Shown here: positions 11,226-13,405 of the stretch, in pieces
How the letters are laid out: each line of letters starts with the position of its first letter
Position numbering within the stretch: position 1 is the first letter of the stretch
NCBI GenBank assembly: GCA_001791465.1
Contig: MGER01000064.1
Coordinates: forward strand, 1,899 to 15,303
Length of the DNA stretch: 13,405 nt
Direction: 5' to 3'
DNA from: Candidatus Uhrbacteria bacterium RIFCSPLOWO2_02_FULL_49_11
GTDB lineage: Bacteria > Patescibacteriota > Patescibacteriia > 2-02-FULL-49-11
Program-made: the position numbers and the translations under genes
Notes under the pieces: model-generated
Seen by the model: the letters and a program-made list of their open reading frames with translations, nothing else
Database searches by the model: none
What the model was told of the DNA's origin: nothing

Positions 11226-12794
11226 ATGTCTCGTCCTCGTCCCGTGGTGCTCATTATCTTAGACGGTTGGGGAGTTGCTCCCCCGAGCCGCGGCAACGCT
11301 ATTGCGCTTGCGAAGCATGCCAACCTTGACCGGTATGTTCGCACCTACCGCAGCGTGACGCTGCAGGCCGCAGGCGATGCGGTGGGCGCGCTATGGGGCG
11401 AAATGGGGAACTCGGAGATTGGCCACATGAACATCGGTTCCGGCCGCATCGTTTACCAGGAAATCCAGAGGATTAATAATGCCATACGGGACGGCTCTTT
11501 TTTTAGCAATCCTGCGTTTGGAAAAGTGATCGGGGGGGTGAAAGAAAAAAAAGGCACGCTCCATATCGCCGGATTAGTCTCCACCGGCCATGTGCACGCC
11601 TCGATAGAGCATTTTACGGCAGTGGTGGAGTGCGCGCGCAGGAGGGGAGTGGACCGCATCGCCTGCCACGTATTTTTGGACGGGAGGGATGCGCCGTACG
11701 CGAGCGGCAGGGGGAGCGTGGAAGCCCTTGCCCGCAGCCTGCGCGAAGGCGGGTCTGGGGAAATTGCAAGCGTGTCGGGGCGGTGGTGGGCGATGGACCG
11801 CGATAACCATTGGGACCGCACGCAAGAGGCGTATCGCGCGATTGTTGGGGGCGAGTCAGCGCATACGGCAACCGACCCGGTTGAGGCAATAAAGCAGTCA
11901 TATGAGCTGCATGTCTATGATGAAGAATTCCCGCCTACGGTGATTTTGAAAGAGGGGAAGTCGGTGGCGCCCATCAAAGAAGGCGATGGCGTCGTTATTA
12001 CGAATTTCCGCGCGGACCGCGCGCGTCAAATCACCCAAGCGCTCTCGCTTCCTGCGTTTACCAAATTCGAACGCCCCACGCATCCCTCCAGCCTCTTGGT
12101 GGCCACCATGACACAGTATGATGCCCACCTTCCGGTGCTCGTCGCATTTCTCCCACAGGAGATTACCCATTGCCTTGCAGAGGTTATTTCCCAAAAAGGA
12201 CTCACCCAGCTGCACATTGCGGAGACCGAGAAATACGCCCATGTCACTTATTTTTTAAACGGCGGCAAGGAAGATCCTTATCCGGGGGAGCAGAATATCC
12301 TCATTCCCTCGCCCGCAGTCCCTTCTTATGACATGCAGCCGGGCATGTCAGCCGCGGAAATCAAGGACAAGGTGATCGCTGCCATCACCGAGCGTGTCTA
12401 TGACGTCATCATGCTTAATTTCGCAAATGCGGACATGGTGGCGCACACCGGCAATCTCAACGCGACTATCGAGGCGGTGGAAATTCTTGATCTGATGCTC
12501 GGGGAACTGGTGGATGTGATTGTGAAAGACGGCGGCGTCGCCGTGATTACCGCGGACCATGGAAATGCGGAAGGGCTCTTGAAACCCCAAACCGGCGAGA
12601 TAGACAAGGAGCACTCTGCAGAGCCTGTCCCTTGCATTATCGCGGGCAAGGGGCATGAGCATGGAGGTTTAAAAAATCTCAATGATCTTGCTACGCTTAA
12701 ACCCTCAGGGGTGCTCGCGGACGTCGCACCCACCATATTGAGCTTGCTCGAGCTTCCCCAGCCGGTGGAGATGATTGGGAGAGCGATAATTTGA
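11226..12794 (+). CDS. gpmI: 2,3-bisphosphoglycerate-independent phosphoglycerate mutase, copy 2
   Basis: This second full-length enzyme of the same family has 522 residues. Motifs are LIILDGWGVAP (Asp13), the catalytic Ser63 in GNSEIGHMNIGSGR, GHVHASIEHF (substrate His), VFLDGRDAP, AMDRDNHWDR, TNFRADRARQIT, AETEKYAHVTYFLNGG, ADMVAHTGN (metal Asp and His), TADHGNAEG (metal Asp-His) and EHSAEPVPC. These are closer to the textbook iPGM motifs than those of copy 1, for example NFRADRAR against NARSDRAR. Both copies share the MVAH variant and are clearly diverged paralogues, not a recent duplication. An insertion near residues 483-495 (GGLKNLNDLATLKPSG) replaces the usual LRDGG-type turn. The start has an SD-less AT-rich leader. 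Confidence 0.96.
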   Translation: MSRPRPVVLIILDGWGVAPPSRGNAIALAKHANLDRYVRTYRSVTLQAAGDAVGALWGEMGNSEIGHMNIGSGRIVYQEIQRINNAIRDGSFFSNPAFGKVIGGVKEKKGTLHIAGLVSTGHVHASIEHFTAVVECARRRGVDRIACHVFLDGRDAPYASGRGSVEALARSLREGGSGEIASVSGRWWAMDRDNHWDRTQEAYRAIVGGESAHTATDPVEAIKQSYELHVYDEEFPPTVILKEGKSVAPIKEGDGVVITNFRADRARQITQALSLPAFTKFERPTHPSSLLVATMTQYDAHLPVLVAFLPQEITHCLAEVISQKGLTQLHIAETEKYAHVTYFLNGGKEDPYPGEQNILIPSPAVPSYDMQPGMSAAEIKDKVIAAITERVYDVIMLNFANADMVAHTGNLNATIEAVEILDLMLGELVDVIVKDGGVAVITADHGNAEGLLKPQTGEIDKEHSAEPVPCIIAGKGHEHGGLKNLNDLATLKPSGVLADVAPTILSLLELPQPVEMIGRAII

Positions 12795-12902
12795 TAAATT
12801 CCAAATCACAAATTACAAATTCCAAACGTTTCAGCATTTGGACATTCGGAGTTTGAATTTGTTTGTGATTTGGTGCTTGGTGCTTGGAATTTCTCACTTT
12901 TT
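12795..12902. repeat. AT-rich inverted repeat after gpmI-2
   Basis: The left arm (about 12797-12826) reads AAATTCCAAATCACAAATTA and on. The right arm (about 12851-12892) contains GTTTGAATTTGTTTGTGATT and TTGGTGCTTGGTGCTTGGAA, its approximate complement. The two arms would form a mainly A-U fold-back just before the PAP2 gene. It could end the glycolytic transcript, though there is no clear stem plus T-tract apart from the final CTTTTT at 12898. Confidence 0.6.
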
Positions 12903-13405
12903 ATGGATTTCATTGATGCGCTAAAAAGCCTCGACCACTTCCTTTTCTTCACCCTCAACGGACTTGCGGGCACGTCGGCGTTTCTTGACATGGCCGGGAT
13001 ATTTGCGGCAAAGATGCTTATATGGATAATGGGCATCGCGGCAGTGCTGTCGTTGGTATTCCCCGGTTCGCGCGCACCTTCCGAGGCAATTATTGCCCCT
13101 CCTTTGAGGCGCTGGTTTTTCCCTTCTGGCACACCGCGCGCTCCGCGTACCATTTTTATAGACGGGAAAAAAGTGTTGCGCGGCGTATGGGCGCTCGCGG
13201 CCACCGCGCTGAGCGTCATATTGGGCGGGGGAGCAAGGCAGATATTAGCGGGATTATTCGGCAGGACGAGACCATATCTTTACGAGGGTGTCAAAAATTT
13301 ATATACGAGCGGCGCCGCGGACCACGCGTTTCCTTCCGGCCATACGACTGTGGCGTTTGCGTTCGCGTTTTCCGTCCAGTTTTACGCGCCGAAATATGGC
13401 CCCCT
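12903..13405 (+). CDS. PAP2-family membrane phosphatase (3' end cut by the window)
   Basis: The first 167 codons from ATG 12903 are visible. Hydrophobic segments lie at about 12-33, 36-54, 94-109 and 148-160. The family's phosphatase motif C1 (K-x6-R-P) is seen as AGLFGRTRP, ending Arg123-Pro124, but the expected Lys at 116 is Ala. Motif C2, PSGH, is intact at 144-147 (FPSGHTTVAFAF). Motif C3 with the catalytic His lies beyond the window. A charged loop at 56-92 (with IDGKK) separates TM2 and TM3. Family members dephosphorylate lipid phosphates such as undecaprenyl pyrophosphate or phosphatidate at the outer membrane face, and which one applies here cannot be told. No SD precedes the ATG. Confidence 0.8.
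   Translation, partial: MDFIDALKSLDHFLFFTLNGLAGTSAFLDMAGIFAAKMLIWIMGIAAVLSLVFPGSRAPSEAIIAPPLRRWFFPSGTPRAPRTIFIDGKKVLRGVWALAATALSVILGGGARQILAGLFGRTRPYLYEGVKNLYTSGAADHAFPSGHTTVAFAFAFSVQFYAPKYGP

Noticed and set aside
1..13405. A phage, defence or biosynthetic island
   Set aside because: No integrase, transposase, capsid, toxin-antitoxin, nuclease or synthase genes are present. The genes are housekeeping or envelope types on one strand.

Overview
The window looks like a chromosomal segment of a Candidate Phyla Radiation bacterium (Patescibacteria, most like Parcubacteria). This is inferred from gene families and sequence style, not from a marker gene: no rRNA, tRNA or ribosomal protein is present. 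The pointers are a stand-alone CofE-like (F420-0:glutamyl ligase fold) protein, a membrane protein with paired-cysteine repeats, a pilin-like protein without a normal prepilin motif, SD-poor AT-rich start regions, and gene junctions filled with degenerate short tandem repeats and AT-rich fold-back repeats. All genes I can support are on the + strand.

Layout. 1-295: end of an upstream gene, a long perfect palindrome, further hairpins and a candidate promoter. 296-1403: a HAD-like protein that has lost its active-site aspartates, then a rhomboid protease. 1404-1824: gene-free, with an octamer array, a terminator-like hairpin and a nonamer array. 1825-2766: five-TM protein with an outside domain of four Cys-x(11-13)-Cys units. 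2767-2993: fold-back repeat. 2994-3389: small cupin. 3390-3537: AT-rich fold-back repeat. 3538-4931: pilin-like protein and a Cof-type HAD phosphatase. 4932-5097: two strong hairpins. 5098-6608: CofE-like protein overlapping by 4 bp a membrane-anchored C39-like peptidase. 6609-6740: REP-like palindromes and a promoter. 6741-12794: lower glycolysis block of phosphoglycerate kinase, enolase and two tandem cofactor-independent phosphoglycerate mutases. 12903-end: a PAP2-family phosphatase cut by the window edge.

The four glycolytic genes cover 1,3-bisphosphoglycerate to phosphoenolpyruvate, the ATP-yielding half of glycolysis without GAPDH or pyruvate kinase. The rest is mainly cell-surface or housekeeping functions with no obvious shared pathway.

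The most unusual aspect is the repeats. An intergenic nonamer repeat (consensus about ATARGNCGG) also forms the coding sequence of a D-[KR]-[TS] linker in the C39-like peptidase. An octamer repeat (TATCGAWA) is read through inside enolase as a roughly 25-residue insertion. An AT-rich repeat family sits at most gene junctions, supplies near-identical leaders to enolase and the second mutase, and encodes the C-terminal tails of two proteins. I see no phage, transposase, CRISPR array, or obvious defence or biosynthetic system.
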